A DNA stretch of 41,477 bases. Source: a virus. The stretch spans positions 1-41,477 of the IMG/VR virus record IMGVR_UViG_3300028595_000025, one strand, 5' to 3'. Positions 13,567-20,097 of the stretch are shown in pieces; positions within the stretch are counted from its first letter, which is position 1; the number at the start of each line of letters is the position of its first letter. The translations under genes and the position numbers were made by a program. A model generated the notes under the pieces. The model saw only the letters and a program-made list of their open reading frames with translations. It was not told the origin of the DNA and made no database searches.

Positions 13567-13914
13567 TCATACGTCCTCCAACAAGGACTGAGCATCCTTG
13601 ACATATCGTAGATTTGGGCCAAATGGATGCGTCCCCGCATACCCCTTCGCCATGGGTAGTGTCAGTTCCAGCGCCTCCCGCAGACACTCTACCTCGGCCT
13701 CAAGTTTGTTGATTTTTCCCAACCGTGCTTCAGCTAAGCCATTTAGTGCACGATTAGCTATCTCGTACCCCTTAACCTCGTCCTGTAGCTGCTCTACCTG
13801 TTCGATGAGCCAATCCATATCTTCGTCCACCGTTTTTGGGTGGAGATCGGTATAGATAAACGGCCCGTAACCCTCGTCCATCGTGTATCGTATTTTTATT
13901 TCCTCAAGGTTCAT
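13567..13914 (-). CDS. Coiled-coil protein, last gene of early operon 2
   Basis: A 115-residue protein starting MNLEEIKIRYTMDEGYGPFI. Residues about 30-90 form heptads (LIEQVEQLQDEVKGYEIANR, then INKLEAEVECLREALEL). It overlaps the upstream gene by ATGA. It ends just before the glycan operon promoter, with no clear terminator between. Unknown function. Confidence 0.7.
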   Translation of the reverse strand: MNLEEIKIRYTMDEGYGPFIYTDLHPKTVDEDMDWLIEQVEQLQDEVKGYEIANRALNGLAEARLGKINKLEAEVECLREALELTLPMAKGYAGTHPFGPNLRYVKDAQSLLEDV

Positions 13915-14495
13915 GATTCCTCCAACACGGCACGAGCTTTTCCCCCCAAATCCTGCGAAATTGGCGTATCGTCCAATCCGTAAGGGAAGAACTCACCATC
14001 TGCGTTCAGGGCGTCGGCTTCGGCGTCCCGATAAGTGGTTGTACAAGCATAGAATTGTAGTGCCTCCCGCAGCTTGGCGTTTTCGGTCAATAGCCAATCA
14101 AGCAATCGCCCCAAATCAGGCAGAGTATCGTGTTTGCCCGTAGCGTCTTGCCACAACTTGACGGCTTCGCCCATGCGCCTTTGCTGCATGTTGAACAGGG
14201 CGTTTAGTTCTTTGTTTTCGGCCTCAAGGCCGCTGTCCATTTCCATCATGTCAAGGTTGTACTGTGTCAGGGCGTTACGGGCTTCCTCCACCTCGGCCTG
14301 TAGCTCTGCCCTTCTCTCACACGCCTGTTTCTCGATAGCGTTGGCCCTTTCACGTTCGTAGGCTACCTCTTGCCGCAAATCGTCTACATCTCTGAGATAC
14401 TGTGTGCGTTCTGCGGCCCAGTCGTCCATCAAAGCGGATGCAGGCCACTGGTCATCGAGCGTATCGCCGAGTTCGGCATAATCCTCAAAGGTCAT
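13911..14495 (-). CDS. Long coiled-coil protein
   Basis: A 194-residue protein from ATG 14495 (MTFEDYAELGDTLDDQ), chosen because GGAGG precedes it and the start overlaps the previous stop (ATGA); an upstream ATG at 14573 would add 26 residues inside the zinc protein gene. Residues about 30-150 are an almost continuous coiled coil (LRQEVAYERERANAIEKQAC, AEVEEARNAL, ENKELNALF). The upstream 20 bases including the start are identical to those before the gene at 15299. Confidence 0.75.
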   Translation of the reverse strand: MTFEDYAELGDTLDDQWPASALMDDWAAERTQYLRDVDDLRQEVAYERERANAIEKQACERRAELQAEVEEARNALTQYNLDMMEMDSGLEAENKELNALFNMQQRRMGEAVKLWQDATGKHDTLPDLGRLLDWLLTENAKLREALQFYACTTTYRDAEADALNADGEFFPYGLDDTPISQDLGGKARAVLEES

Positions 14496-14692
14496 CGGTC
14501 TGCCTCCATTATCCATTCCAATCGGGTGTTGATATTTAAATCCGAGAATGTAGACCGACACCCATTTGGACAATCCCCGGCAGCGAAAGCGGACGCTATC
14601 CCAACTTTGCTCTTTTTATCTTCTGGCACATGCTCTGCTCGGTTCAATTCAGCGCCACAATCCCCACACCGCAATATTGCCGTCCACATCAC
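14492..14692 (-). CDS. Small zinc-ribbon protein
   Basis: A 66-residue protein; GTG 14692 (GTGA overlap with the previous stop) or ATG 14689 may be the start, with GGAGAAG upstream. Motifs CGDCGAELNRAEH and GDCPNGC give four cysteines for one zinc ribbon. It ends MEADR, the same last four residues as the protein ending at 15296. Unknown function. Confidence 0.65.
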   Translation of the reverse strand: MMWTAILRCGDCGAELNRAEHVPEDKKSKVGIASAFAAGDCPNGCRSTFSDLNINTRLEWIMEADR

Positions 14693-14862
14693 TTCTCCAA
14701 CATCTCCTTTGCAATTTTCTTAATAGCATTCCGCACTCCAACCTGATAATATGTACCCTTAAGCAAGCGGTCTGTTTCATCACAAATCTTTATTTGCATG
14801 GCGAGGACGCATCCATTCCACAAATCTTTTTGCTGCTCTACCATTTCAAACCCATCAGTCAT
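14689..14862 (-). CDS. Small helical protein
   Basis: A 57-residue frame from ATG 14862 (MTDGFEMVEQQKDLWNG) to TGA 14691-14689. It overlaps the preceding gene by eight bases and the following GTG start by GTGA. The upstream AGGAAAGCG-type junction is shared with two neighbouring genes. Helical, basic end (AIKKIAKEMLEK). No known family. Confidence 0.6.
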   Translation of the reverse strand: MTDGFEMVEQQKDLWNGCVLAMQIKICDETDRLLKGTYYQVGVRNAIKKIAKEMLEK

Positions 14863-15088
14863 CGCTTTCCCCCAGTAGCCACTGGGCTATAGCTTGTACC
14901 CGTTCTCTTGTCTGGCTCCAAGTTCCAGCAAGCTCACCCAGTATCGCATCCCGCATTTCCTCTATTCCCTGCTTGCGGCCTTCGGCAGCGACGGTGCGGA
15001 GTATGGATTCAGCTTTTCTGTTCCAGCTTGGACTACCAGGAGCTAATTGTAGTTGCCATAGCCATTCATTTTTCTGTTTTTTAGTCAT
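14855..15088 (-). CDS. Small paralogous protein A (RKQGIEEMRDA motif)
   Basis: A 77-residue protein starting MTKKQKNEWLWQLQ. The central AEGRKQGIEEMRDA and the C-terminus AQWLLGESDD closely match the gene at 15081-15299 (ARKQGIEEMRDAV, AQRLLEESDD), so the two are tandem duplicates with diverged N-termini. Coupled on both sides. Unknown function. Confidence 0.65.
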   Translation of the reverse strand: MTKKQKNEWLWQLQLAPGSPSWNRKAESILRTVAAEGRKQGIEEMRDAILGELAGTWSQTRERVQAIAQWLLGESDD

Positions 15089-15299
15089 CGCTTTCCTCCA
15101 ATAGCCGCTGGGCTATCTTGTCAACAAACACGTGACTATCGGTCAGTTCCCTTACCGCATCCCGCATTTCCTCTATGCCCTGTTTGCGGGCTTCGGTTAT
15201 GAGTTGGGTTGTACACTTTACCCAATCATGCCGTTCTGGCTCATACCATAGGTCTGTTTCCTTGCACCATTCCTCAGCCTTTTTTTCTGCCCAGGTCAT
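15081..15299 (-). CDS. Small paralogous protein B (MTWAEKKA family)
   Basis: A 72-residue protein from ATG 15299 (MTWAEKKAEEWCKETD), chosen for the GGAGGCAGACCG upstream and the ATGA overlap. It shares its N-terminus (MTWAxKKA) and QLITE segment with the gene at 15734-15991 and its C-terminal half with the gene at 14855-15088, so it looks like the link between two duplicated copies. Unknown function. Confidence 0.65.
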   Translation of the reverse strand: MTWAEKKAEEWCKETDLWYEPERHDWVKCTTQLITEARKQGIEEMRDAVRELTDSHVFVDKIAQRLLEESDD

Positions 15300-15607
15300 C
15301 GGTCTGCCTCCACTGGGTCGTAACGATTGAGTATCCTGTTCACATAGCACCACCCACACCACTCCCTCGGGTCATCCCCGATAAGCAGTTCACAGGGTTC
15401 ATTAGTTGCCATTCCGTATTCACAGTGCCATCGTTTTCGAATTGTCCTGAGTGCTTCTAATAGCTGCTCCCGTTCCTCGGCCCAATCGTTGAGCATGTCC
15501 AGATTCGATTTTCCCAAGGCCAAACCAGACTGCCCTTTCGCATGGTAAGATATTGGAATAAGTCTCTTTTGCCATTCCTCAAACTTGTCGATTCTCTGTT
15601 CAGTCAT
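15296..15607 (-). CDS. Small acidic protein with C-terminal Cys-Trp motif
   Basis: A 103-residue protein starting MTEQRIDKFEEWQKRLIPIS. Helical through NDWAEEREQLLEALRTIRKR; then WHCEYGMATNEPCELLIGDD and REWCGWCYVN give four cysteines that may bind zinc. The start overlaps the upstream stop in a GATGACTGA junction. Unknown function. Confidence 0.65.
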   Translation of the reverse strand: MTEQRIDKFEEWQKRLIPISYHAKGQSGLALGKSNLDMLNDWAEEREQLLEALRTIRKRWHCEYGMATNEPCELLIGDDPREWCGWCYVNRILNRYDPVEADR

Positions 15608-15737
15608 CGCTTTCCTCCTTGACCGGTCCGCACCACTTGGCTAATTTGTAGTCACCTACGTAGTGGCCCAACACAGGATTAACGACGAGCCACGTTAGCT
15701 TTGTTTTCCCGCATTTAGTGCATGTGTATGTTTTCAT
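15600..15737 (-). CDS. 45-residue zinc-ribbon-like protein
   Basis: ATG 15737 to TGA 15602-15600, Shine-Dalgarno GGGAGGAAC. Begins MKTYTCTKCGKTKLTW, with one CxxC and a lone WCG later, and ends KEESDD like two unrelated neighbours. Coupled to the upstream stop by ATGA. Confidence 0.6.
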   Translation of the reverse strand: MKTYTCTKCGKTKLTWLVVNPVLGHYVGDYKLAKWCGPVKEESDD

Positions 15738-15991
15738 ATCTGTTCCTCCCACCAGCGGTTTGAGCGGATATCGTGCAATAGTCCGTCAAGATTAAACCAG
15801 CTATGTGTTACAGCGAATCCCGCCATATCTTGCCCAACCGTGCGTATCGCTTCCTCCATCCCCCGTTCGGCGATTTCGGTTATGAGTTGGGTTAGAAACT
15901 CCGGGAAAAAATCTTTGTGATAAGTAACATAGCGACACCCATCAGTTTCTTGTTCTGCTATACTAATAGCCTTTTTTTGTGCCCAGGTCAT
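15734..15991 (-). CDS. Small paralogous protein C (MTWAQKKA family)
   Basis: An 85-residue protein starting MTWAQKKAISIAEQETDG, related to the gene at 15081-15299 through MTWAxKKA, LTQLITE and the G-MEEAIRTV segment. Ends FNLDGLLHDIRSNRWWEEQI-like, so the C-terminus is unrelated to the others. ATGA overlaps on both sides. Confidence 0.65.
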   Translation of the reverse strand: MTWAQKKAISIAEQETDGCRYVTYHKDFFPEFLTQLITEIAERGMEEAIRTVGQDMAGFAVTHSWFNLDGLLHDIRSNRWWEEQI

Positions 15992-16287
15992 ATTTCCCCC
16001 TGTCTGTTTATTGCGGTATGAATTTGTAGCAACCGTTGCCGCAAATCATCCCGCTCAGCTTTCACCCTCTGTATTTCCCGCCGTTGCCAACGGATAGACT
16101 GTCTTTGATGTACCAATAAGGCGCGGGTTTTTATTGACACATACTTGCCGTCATGGATCGCCTTGGCCCATCTACGGTTTGTAATAACTACAGCAATCAA
16201 GTACATGCCGACTATTACAAAACCAGAGGTTATAAAGATAACAGCAAGCGGCCAGTAATGAATAATCATATCAAGGAATCTGGTCAT
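15988..16287 (-). CDS. Single-span membrane protein with coiled-coil tail
   Basis: A 99-residue protein. Residues about 9-36 form one long hydrophobic helix (YWPLAVIFITSGFVIVGMYL); the rest is basic and helical (REIQRVKAERDDLRQRLLQI). This resembles an inner-membrane spanin in outline, but it sits among replication genes far from the lysis cassette, so I do not call it one. ATGA overlaps at both ends. Confidence 0.6.
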   Translation of the reverse strand: MTRFLDMIIHYWPLAVIFITSGFVIVGMYLIAVVITNRRWAKAIHDGKYVSIKTRALLVHQRQSIRWQRREIQRVKAERDDLRQRLLQIHTAINRQGEI

Positions 16288-16808
16288 CTCCGCCCCCTTC
16301 CGCGGCTCAGCTTTCTGCGGTCAACCCATACAAGTTTACCCTCGCCCTCAAGGTGACGGGCCCGCTTTTTCACGGTTGTTTTGCTCGTACCTATTATATC
16401 AGCTATATCAGCCCATTGCAGAGCTGGGTTTTGCGCCGCCTTTATCAACAGCGGGTCTAAAGCGGGCCAATCGAAATATCGCCCACTTAGGTATCGGTTT
16501 GCTACGGCTTCCCTCATCGTGTCACGCCGCGTCCAAACAAGCCGTCCCTCGGTTTCAAGCTGTCTGCACCTGCGCTGCAATAATAGCATTTCGGTTTCAA
16601 GTACAGACTCTATCTCACACCATCCCATATTACAATCATTAAAGCAATCTATCAAAAGAGTGTCAAGCCTTTTATCGTATGTTTTTGATAGATGGCCTGG
16701 CTTAGTATCCGGCGGCAAGACCCGGTCCTTGGGACGCTGGCCCCACATCAGTTCGTATAGATTGGTAATGACTAAATGATCCGGCGGGGGGGCGGTTTTG
16801 TAACTCAT
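16284..16808 (-). CDS. DNA-binding protein with two repeated HTH domains
   Basis: A 174-residue protein. Two copies of the same helical unit are visible: MGWCEIESVLETEMLLLQRR then LETEGRLVW (about residues 60-92), and LQWADIADIIGTSKTTVKKR then LEGEGKLVW (about 129-161). Each reads as an HTH with a recognition helix followed by the same exit strand. A basic tail RGRGRR ends it. It is likely an origin- or operator-binding protein that acts with the adjacent replication protein. ATGA overlaps both neighbours. Confidence 0.65.
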   Translation of the reverse strand: MSYKTAPPPDHLVITNLYELMWGQRPKDRVLPPDTKPGHLSKTYDKRLDTLLIDCFNDCNMGWCEIESVLETEMLLLQRRCRQLETEGRLVWTRRDTMREAVANRYLSGRYFDWPALDPLLIKAAQNPALQWADIADIIGTSKTTVKKRARHLEGEGKLVWVDRRKLSRGRGRR

Positions 16809-17311
16809 TCCTTTTCCTCCTTACATCTTAGACAATAACCCGCTGTGTGCGTGTTATGATATCCACAACTTGTGCACAACCACCCCTCTTTCGGGAAAGG
16901 GTAGTCTAACTGTTTATAATTAAATTTAAGATTAAGATTAAGATACGATAGACTATCATAGTCTATAAAAGTATACACCCACTCGGGTGCAGCCTGTAGT
17001 GCTATCTCAATTCCGCGTTTTACGGTGTGTATTTTTGTCTTTTGGTGCTTGATGAAATTCTTGATAGCAACCCATCCATCCTGATACTTGATGCGCCCAT
17101 CGGCTTCGAAGCGGTCCAGAATACGGCGTACCATGTCTTTTTCAAAACCAGTATCAAAGGATATTCTCCGGGGTGTGATTTCATAGACCCCGGCTATGTT
17201 GGTCAGTGGGTTGGTCAGTAGGTACAGAAACAATAGCTTTTCGGACGGGTCTAAACTTATGATATAGGTGTCATCCCAAAACTTAGTATTGACGTACCGT
17301 TCTTTTGCCAT
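16805..17311 (-). CDS. DnaD-like replication initiation protein with zinc finger
   Basis: A 168-residue protein starting MAKERYVNTKFWDDTYIISL, the usual N-terminus of phage replisome-organiser/DnaD-N winged helix proteins (then SEKLLFLYLLTNPLTNIAGV, MVRRILDRFEADGRIKYQD, FIKHQ). The C-terminal DnaD/DnaB-binding domain is absent; instead a CTSCGYHNTHTAGYCLRC zinc finger ends the protein. It probably binds the origin and recruits host helicase. The start codon follows a promoter -10 by eight bases with no Shine-Dalgarno, so the mRNA appears leaderless. Confidence 0.7.
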   Translation of the reverse strand: MAKERYVNTKFWDDTYIISLDPSEKLLFLYLLTNPLTNIAGVYEITPRRISFDTGFEKDMVRRILDRFEADGRIKYQDGWVAIKNFIKHQKTKIHTVKRGIEIALQAAPEWVYTFIDYDSLSYLNLNLKFNYKQLDYPFPKEGWLCTSCGYHNTHTAGYCLRCKEEKE

Positions 17312-17319
17312 GTTTCAGC

Positions 17320-17348
17320 TATTTATCACATCTGTTAATCTTTGTCAA
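17320..17348 (-). promoter_or_regulatory. Promoter of early operon 2
   Basis: Minus strand TTGACA (17348-17343), 17-nt spacer, TAAATA (17325-17320). The -10 is imperfect. ATG 17311 follows by eight bases. It lies immediately after the terminator of the upstream operon. Confidence 0.6.
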
Positions 17349-17350
17349 TA

Positions 17351-17374
17351 GAAAAACCCCCGCCCGTCCGGGGG
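17351..17374 (-). terminator. Rho-independent terminator of early operon 1
   Basis: Six-bp GC stem CCCCCG/CGGGGG with a 6-nt loop (17374-17357), followed by TTTTTC on the minus strand. It would end a transcript covering the HNH gene and the tmRNA-like RNA. Confidence 0.85.
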
Positions 17375-17519
17375 CCATGCGCGGTAAAGTGTTCAAGGCA
17401 AGAAACATTTTCGTAACCTTTCCTTGTCCAGTCCTAAAGCTACTACAAATGTGATCTCTTGCGCTGTGACGGGCCAGCGCTTTATCCGGCTTACCTCGTC
17501 TGAGGAATTACCGGCTTAC
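17375..17519 (-). other. Non-coding segment with two hairpins
   Basis: No reading frame with protein character. On the minus strand two hairpins follow the tmRNA-like RNA: CCTC-AGAC-GAGG inside a CCGG/CCGG closing stem (about 17515-17488) and GCGCTG-N8-CAGCGC (about 17481-17462). They may belong to the 3' trailer of the tmRNA-like precursor. A short ATG frame near 17413 has a Shine-Dalgarno-like AAGGAAAGG but reads through the terminator and is not called. Confidence 0.4.
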
Positions 17520-17594
17520 TGGACGCGGCGGGACTTGAACCCGCGTCCCGACACAGCTATTACGCTTTTGTGTCGGTCGAACCTTCGCGCGCCC
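17520..17594 (-). ncRNA. tmRNA-like alanine-type tRNA domain, 75 nt
   Basis: Minus-strand RNA from 17594 to 17520. Seven-bp acceptor stem GGGCGCG/CGCGTCC with a G3-U wobble and discriminator A, the alanyl-tRNA synthetase identity set. T arm GCGGG-TTCAAGT-CCCGC is perfect. There is no D stem; instead GAAGGTTCGAC resembles the tmRNA D-loop consensus GGATTCGAC. In place of an anticodon arm, CCGACAC/GTGTCGG (7 bp) closes a 15-nt loop containing AGC-GTAATA-GCT. The 3' part GGACGCGGGTTCAA resembles the bacterial ssrA end as I recall it. There is no room for a tag frame or pseudoknots; the loop holds GCG TAA TAG. It begins four bases after the HNH stop. CCA is not encoded. Confidence 0.75.
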
Positions 17595-17598
17595 TTCA

Positions 17599-17985
17599 TT
17601 ACAAAACATCCCTACAGGCAACGTACTTCTTTAGCACCGTTAATTCATGTCGCCTGTACTCAGAATCGGTTATACCCATTTCTTGTAGGTAGTCTTTATA
17701 CAAGACGCCCTCTAATCTTTCTAAGTACTCCATATCCACAAGTTTGTCAAGGTATCGGCTAAACTGTAGCTTCTGGTTGTGCGCCATATGGTGATGCTCT
17801 TTACATAGCAGTATCCCGTTGTGTATATCCCACCGCGGCACCCGCCATCTGCGCTTGATGATATGATGACACTCGACAAATGGATTGGAGCGCCCGCAGA
17901 TAGCGCACCTATCAGACCACTTGCGCCGGACGGCCTTGCGCCACCAATGACCTAAATATGAATCACTTACTGCTTTTTTGCTCAT
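17599..17985 (-). CDS. HNH endonuclease
   Basis: A 128-residue protein with a clear HNH core: CAICG (about residues 28-32), ECHHIIKRR (about 39-47), WDIHNGILLCKEHHHMAH (about 53-70). The paired CxxC/CxxH positions bind structural zinc and the histidines form the catalytic metal site. The N-terminal part is basic (WWRKAVRRKWSDR). Free-standing HNH proteins in replication regions may nick DNA for recombination, or home. It overlaps the alanine-repeat gene by 23 bases and lies next to the tmRNA-like RNA. Confidence 0.85.
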   Translation of the reverse strand: MSKKAVSDSYLGHWWRKAVRRKWSDRCAICGRSNPFVECHHIIKRRWRVPRWDIHNGILLCKEHHHMAHNQKLQFSRYLDKLVDMEYLERLEGVLYKDYLQEMGITDSEYRRHELTVLKKYVACRDVL

Positions 17986-18784
17986 TTAATGCCCCGTTAA
18001 TCTTTCTTGTAAGGTATCTATTTTGATAGTTTTTCTCGGCGGTATGGGTGGCATAGGCGGAGGCATCGGCGGCATGGGCGGCATCGGCGGCGGCATGGGT
18101 GGCATAGGCGGAGGAATAGGCGGCATGGGCGGCATCGGCGGCGGCATAGGCGGCGGCATGGGTGGCATAGGCGGAGGCATCGGCGGCATGGGTGGCATAG
18201 GCGGCGGCATAGGTGGCATAGGCGGCATAGGCGGCATAGGCGGAGGAATAGGCGGCATGGGCGGCATCGGCGGCGGCATAGGCGGCGGCATGGGTGGCAT
18301 AGGCGGCGGCATAGGCGGCATCGGCGGCATAGGCGGAGGAATAGGCGGCATGGGCGGCATCGGCGGCGGTTTTCACATCGTCAATCGTTGCATCACCCCT
18401 TAACCATCTACGCGCCGTATTTATCGCATCCCAGCTCCGCTTATCTTCCCACCCCGTTTTTTTCATGGCCCGTTCAGCGAAATGACAAACTGACCATAGA
18501 ATGATCTTCTTTGCGTCAATCAAAGCCAAGCACTTACGATTCCGCCCAACCAACTTATCACCTTGTTCTACTACATCGCCCCATATCTCAACCTTTTCAA
18601 GCAGAAATTGCCCGGAATATTGTAGCGCGTCAATCAATCGCCGTGAACCGTGCAGCCCATTTTTACAGATGGTTATATCACCCTCAACAGAGTAGGTTTT
18701 ACCTACTTCAACCTTGCGGCCATCACCGTGAGGCAATTTCCCATCTTCCGGCAAGAAATGCCACGCTTTAATTCTCTTTTCCAT
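17963..18784 (-). CDS. DUF7666-like protein with long Ala-Tyr repeat tail
   Basis: A 273-residue protein. The N-terminal domain (MEKRIKAWHFLPEDGKLPHG, GKTYSVEGDITICKNGLHGS, VEIWGDVVEQGDKLVGRNRK) matches a widespread phage domain I recall as DUF7666. Residues about 138-250 are low-complexity repeats of AAYAA, AADAAHAAYSSAYA and AYATHAA type, alanine at about two of three positions, probably helical; a short basic tail follows. ATG 18784 has AGGGGAG upstream. Function unknown. Repeat number is likely to vary by slippage. Confidence 0.75.
   Translation of the reverse strand: MEKRIKAWHFLPEDGKLPHGDGRKVEVGKTYSVEGDITICKNGLHGSRRLIDALQYSGQFLLEKVEIWGDVVEQGDKLVGRNRKCLALIDAKKIILWSVCHFAERAMKKTGWEDKRSWDAINTARRWLRGDATIDDVKTAADAAHAAYSSAYAADAAYAAAYATHAAAYAAADAAHAAYSSAYAAYAAYATYAAAYATHAADASAYATHAAAYAAADAAHAAYSSAYATHAAADAAHAADASAYATHTAEKNYQNRYLTRKINGALNEQKSSK
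18030..18370. repeat. Degenerate GGC-rich tandem repeat inside CDS
   Basis: About 340 bases built from GGCGGCATAGGC-like units, mostly GGCGGCAT(A/G/C)GGC variants in 6-, 9- and 15-nt periods. The only biological frame is the minus-strand Ala/Tyr one; the Gly-Ile-Met and Pro-Met frames are shadows. Longer blocks (about 70 nt) recur, for example the AADAAHAAYSSAYA coding block three times, showing recent duplication. Confidence 0.85.
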
Positions 18785-18917
18785 CTTCACTCCCCTCTGT
18801 TTTCCCCGTACCATTACAGTACGGACAATCAACAGGCTCTACCGCTTTGCTGCGGTAGCTATACTGATATAGCTCCCCGCTACCAAAACATTCCTCACAA
18901 ACTACGTTGTCAGCCAT
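18768..18917 (-). CDS. DnaJ-type zinc-finger mini protein
   Basis: A 49-residue frame from ATG 18917 (MADNVVCEECFGSGELYQY) to TAA 18770-18768. Two CxxCxGxG motifs (CEECFGSG and CPYCNGTG) form a DnaJ central-domain zinc site. GGGAG precedes the start; it overlaps the ATPase stop by 16 bases and the next gene's start by 17. Similar tiny proteins are common in phage early regions; partner unknown. Confidence 0.7.
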   Translation of the reverse strand: MADNVVCEECFGSGELYQYSYRSKAVEPVDCPYCNGTGKTEGSEDGKEN

Positions 18918-19555
18918 TCTATCAACTCCCTTCCGAAATCCTCTCCGGGCTTTTCAATAGTCTTGTCCTGAAACCTGCTTGTTCTATCTTTACTGATAAA
19001 CCCGATATGGTCAAGTGATAATTCCATTAACATATCAAATTCATATTCTATGCCCTTTCCAGCTTCGGGAGCAAGCCCTATCCGTTGCGGTTTCCCATCG
19101 TTTATCAACCACTCGGTTTTGCTGCGCATCGTAACTATGATATGACCAGGGAATCTAAGGATAGCACTAACCATCTTTTTTTGCTTTGGTGTGCCCTCTG
19201 ACCACGCAGCCCACGTATTACCTTTATACTTGGACTTTGCCAGTCTGTCAACCTCCACCAGTAGATCATGCCATGAATGGGTAAGGCTATCTATGATAAG
19301 CACCCCGTAATCGGTGGCGCCGGCCATGTATTGAATCACGGCATCAATAGACTTGTCCTGTTCCATCTCCGCAACATCGAAATCAAACACATCCGCATAC
19401 TTTGATGCGCTGCCGTGCTCGGTATCAATCAGCGCCACCTGCAGGCCCATCCCCTTGGCAATAGCTAAGGATGAATAAGTCTTGCCGCTACCGGCCGGCC
19501 CGTGGATAGCAAGTCTTAATCTACTATCCGCTTTTGTTGCTTTTTTGAATTCCAT
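18902..19555 (-). CDS. Sak4-like RecA-fold ATPase
   Basis: A 217-residue RecA/KaiC-fold protein. Walker A HGPAGSGKTYSSLAIA (about residues 18-33), acidic IDTEHGSASKYAD, Walker B YGVLIIDSLTHSW (about 83-95), then IIVTMRSKTEW and the GKGIEYEFDMLMEL segment typical of phage Sak4 proteins. Sak4 proteins assist single-strand annealing and recombination with SSB. No SSB gene is seen here. Shine-Dalgarno GAAGGGG. It is the clearest DNA-metabolism gene of the window. Confidence 0.85.
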   Translation of the reverse strand: MEFKKATKADSRLRLAIHGPAGSGKTYSSLAIAKGMGLQVALIDTEHGSASKYADVFDFDVAEMEQDKSIDAVIQYMAGATDYGVLIIDSLTHSWHDLLVEVDRLAKSKYKGNTWAAWSEGTPKQKKMVSAILRFPGHIIVTMRSKTEWLINDGKPQRIGLAPEAGKGIEYEFDMLMELSLDHIGFISKDRTSRFQDKTIEKPGEDFGRELIEWLTT

Positions 19556-19772
19556 ATTTATCCCCTTCTATCAAGTATAGTACTTCACCCACAAGGATTG
19601 AGGCCCCATCGTGGCGGGGCACATGATCAATCCATCCTTCGTCAATCTGTAAACCATCGGGACCGAATAGGCGCCATAAATAATGATTGAACACGTCATG
19701 CTTTTCCCCTGTGTTGTGGATCAGCAATTGATTGACTTGTTTCTGATTGACGTTGATAATTACCTGTATCAT
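19524..19772 (-). CDS. Hypothetical early protein
   Basis: An 82-residue protein starting MIQVIINVNQKQVNQLLIHN, predicted mixed alpha/beta (HYLWRLFGPDGLQIDEGWID, ASILVGEVLYLIEGD). ATGA overlap with the upstream gene and 32-base overlap with the Sak4-like gene. No family recognised. Confidence 0.65.
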   Translation of the reverse strand: MIQVIINVNQKQVNQLLIHNTGEKHDVFNHYLWRLFGPDGLQIDEGWIDHVPRHDGASILVGEVLYLIEGDKYGIQKSNKSG

Positions 19773-20095
19773 CCTAACCCCCTCGGTTTTGCGTTATAAG
19801 GATTTTCCCACGTTGGCGACCAGGCATCTTCTGTCCAGTAACAATTATCACCGTGACAATTGGGATTGCCGCAAAAACACTGATTCTCAAATAGCGGCAA
19901 CATTATAGCATGCCCCCGGCCAACAATCAACTCGTCACAAGATTCACAATACAGATCAACCGACAGGTCGCACGGGTCAGTGTCATAAATAGGCCGCACT
20001 TCCCCCTCGTCTATGTTCTTATCCCGATACTCTGCATTCCAACACTCAGCGCACCATATACCCATCGGCACCCATTCATATGCGATTACTTTCAT
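19769..20095 (-). CDS. Cysteine-rich zinc-binding protein
   Basis: A 108-residue protein starting MKVIAYEWVPMGIWCAECWN. Three metal-binding-like pairs: WCAECW, YCESCDE, and QCFCGNPNCHGDNCYW, so up to two zinc ions. Acidic overall. It lies two bases after the previous gene. Possibly an anti-host factor or a nucleic-acid-binding accessory; not recognised. Confidence 0.65.
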   Translation of the reverse strand: MKVIAYEWVPMGIWCAECWNAEYRDKNIDEGEVRPIYDTDPCDLSVDLYCESCDELIVGRGHAIMLPLFENQCFCGNPNCHGDNCYWTEDAWSPTWENPYNAKPRGLG

Positions 20096-20097
20096 GA

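Noticed and set aside
15988-16287. Inner-membrane spanin
   Set aside because: The topology fits, but it is coupled to replication genes and no outer spanin overlaps it.
17520-17594. Ordinary tRNA or an attP copied from the host ssrA end
   Set aside because: No D stem or normal anticodon arm can be formed, so not a standard tRNA. An attP would carry only the 3' half, but the 5' acceptor strand and D-loop are present too and no integrase is seen. The attP option is not fully excluded.
18023-18403. Plus-strand 126-codon frame of Gly-Ile-Met repeats and minus-strand Pro-Met repeat frame
   Set aside because: Both are shadow translations of the GGC-rich repeat; the Ala-Tyr frame has a real N-terminal domain, Shine-Dalgarno and operon context.
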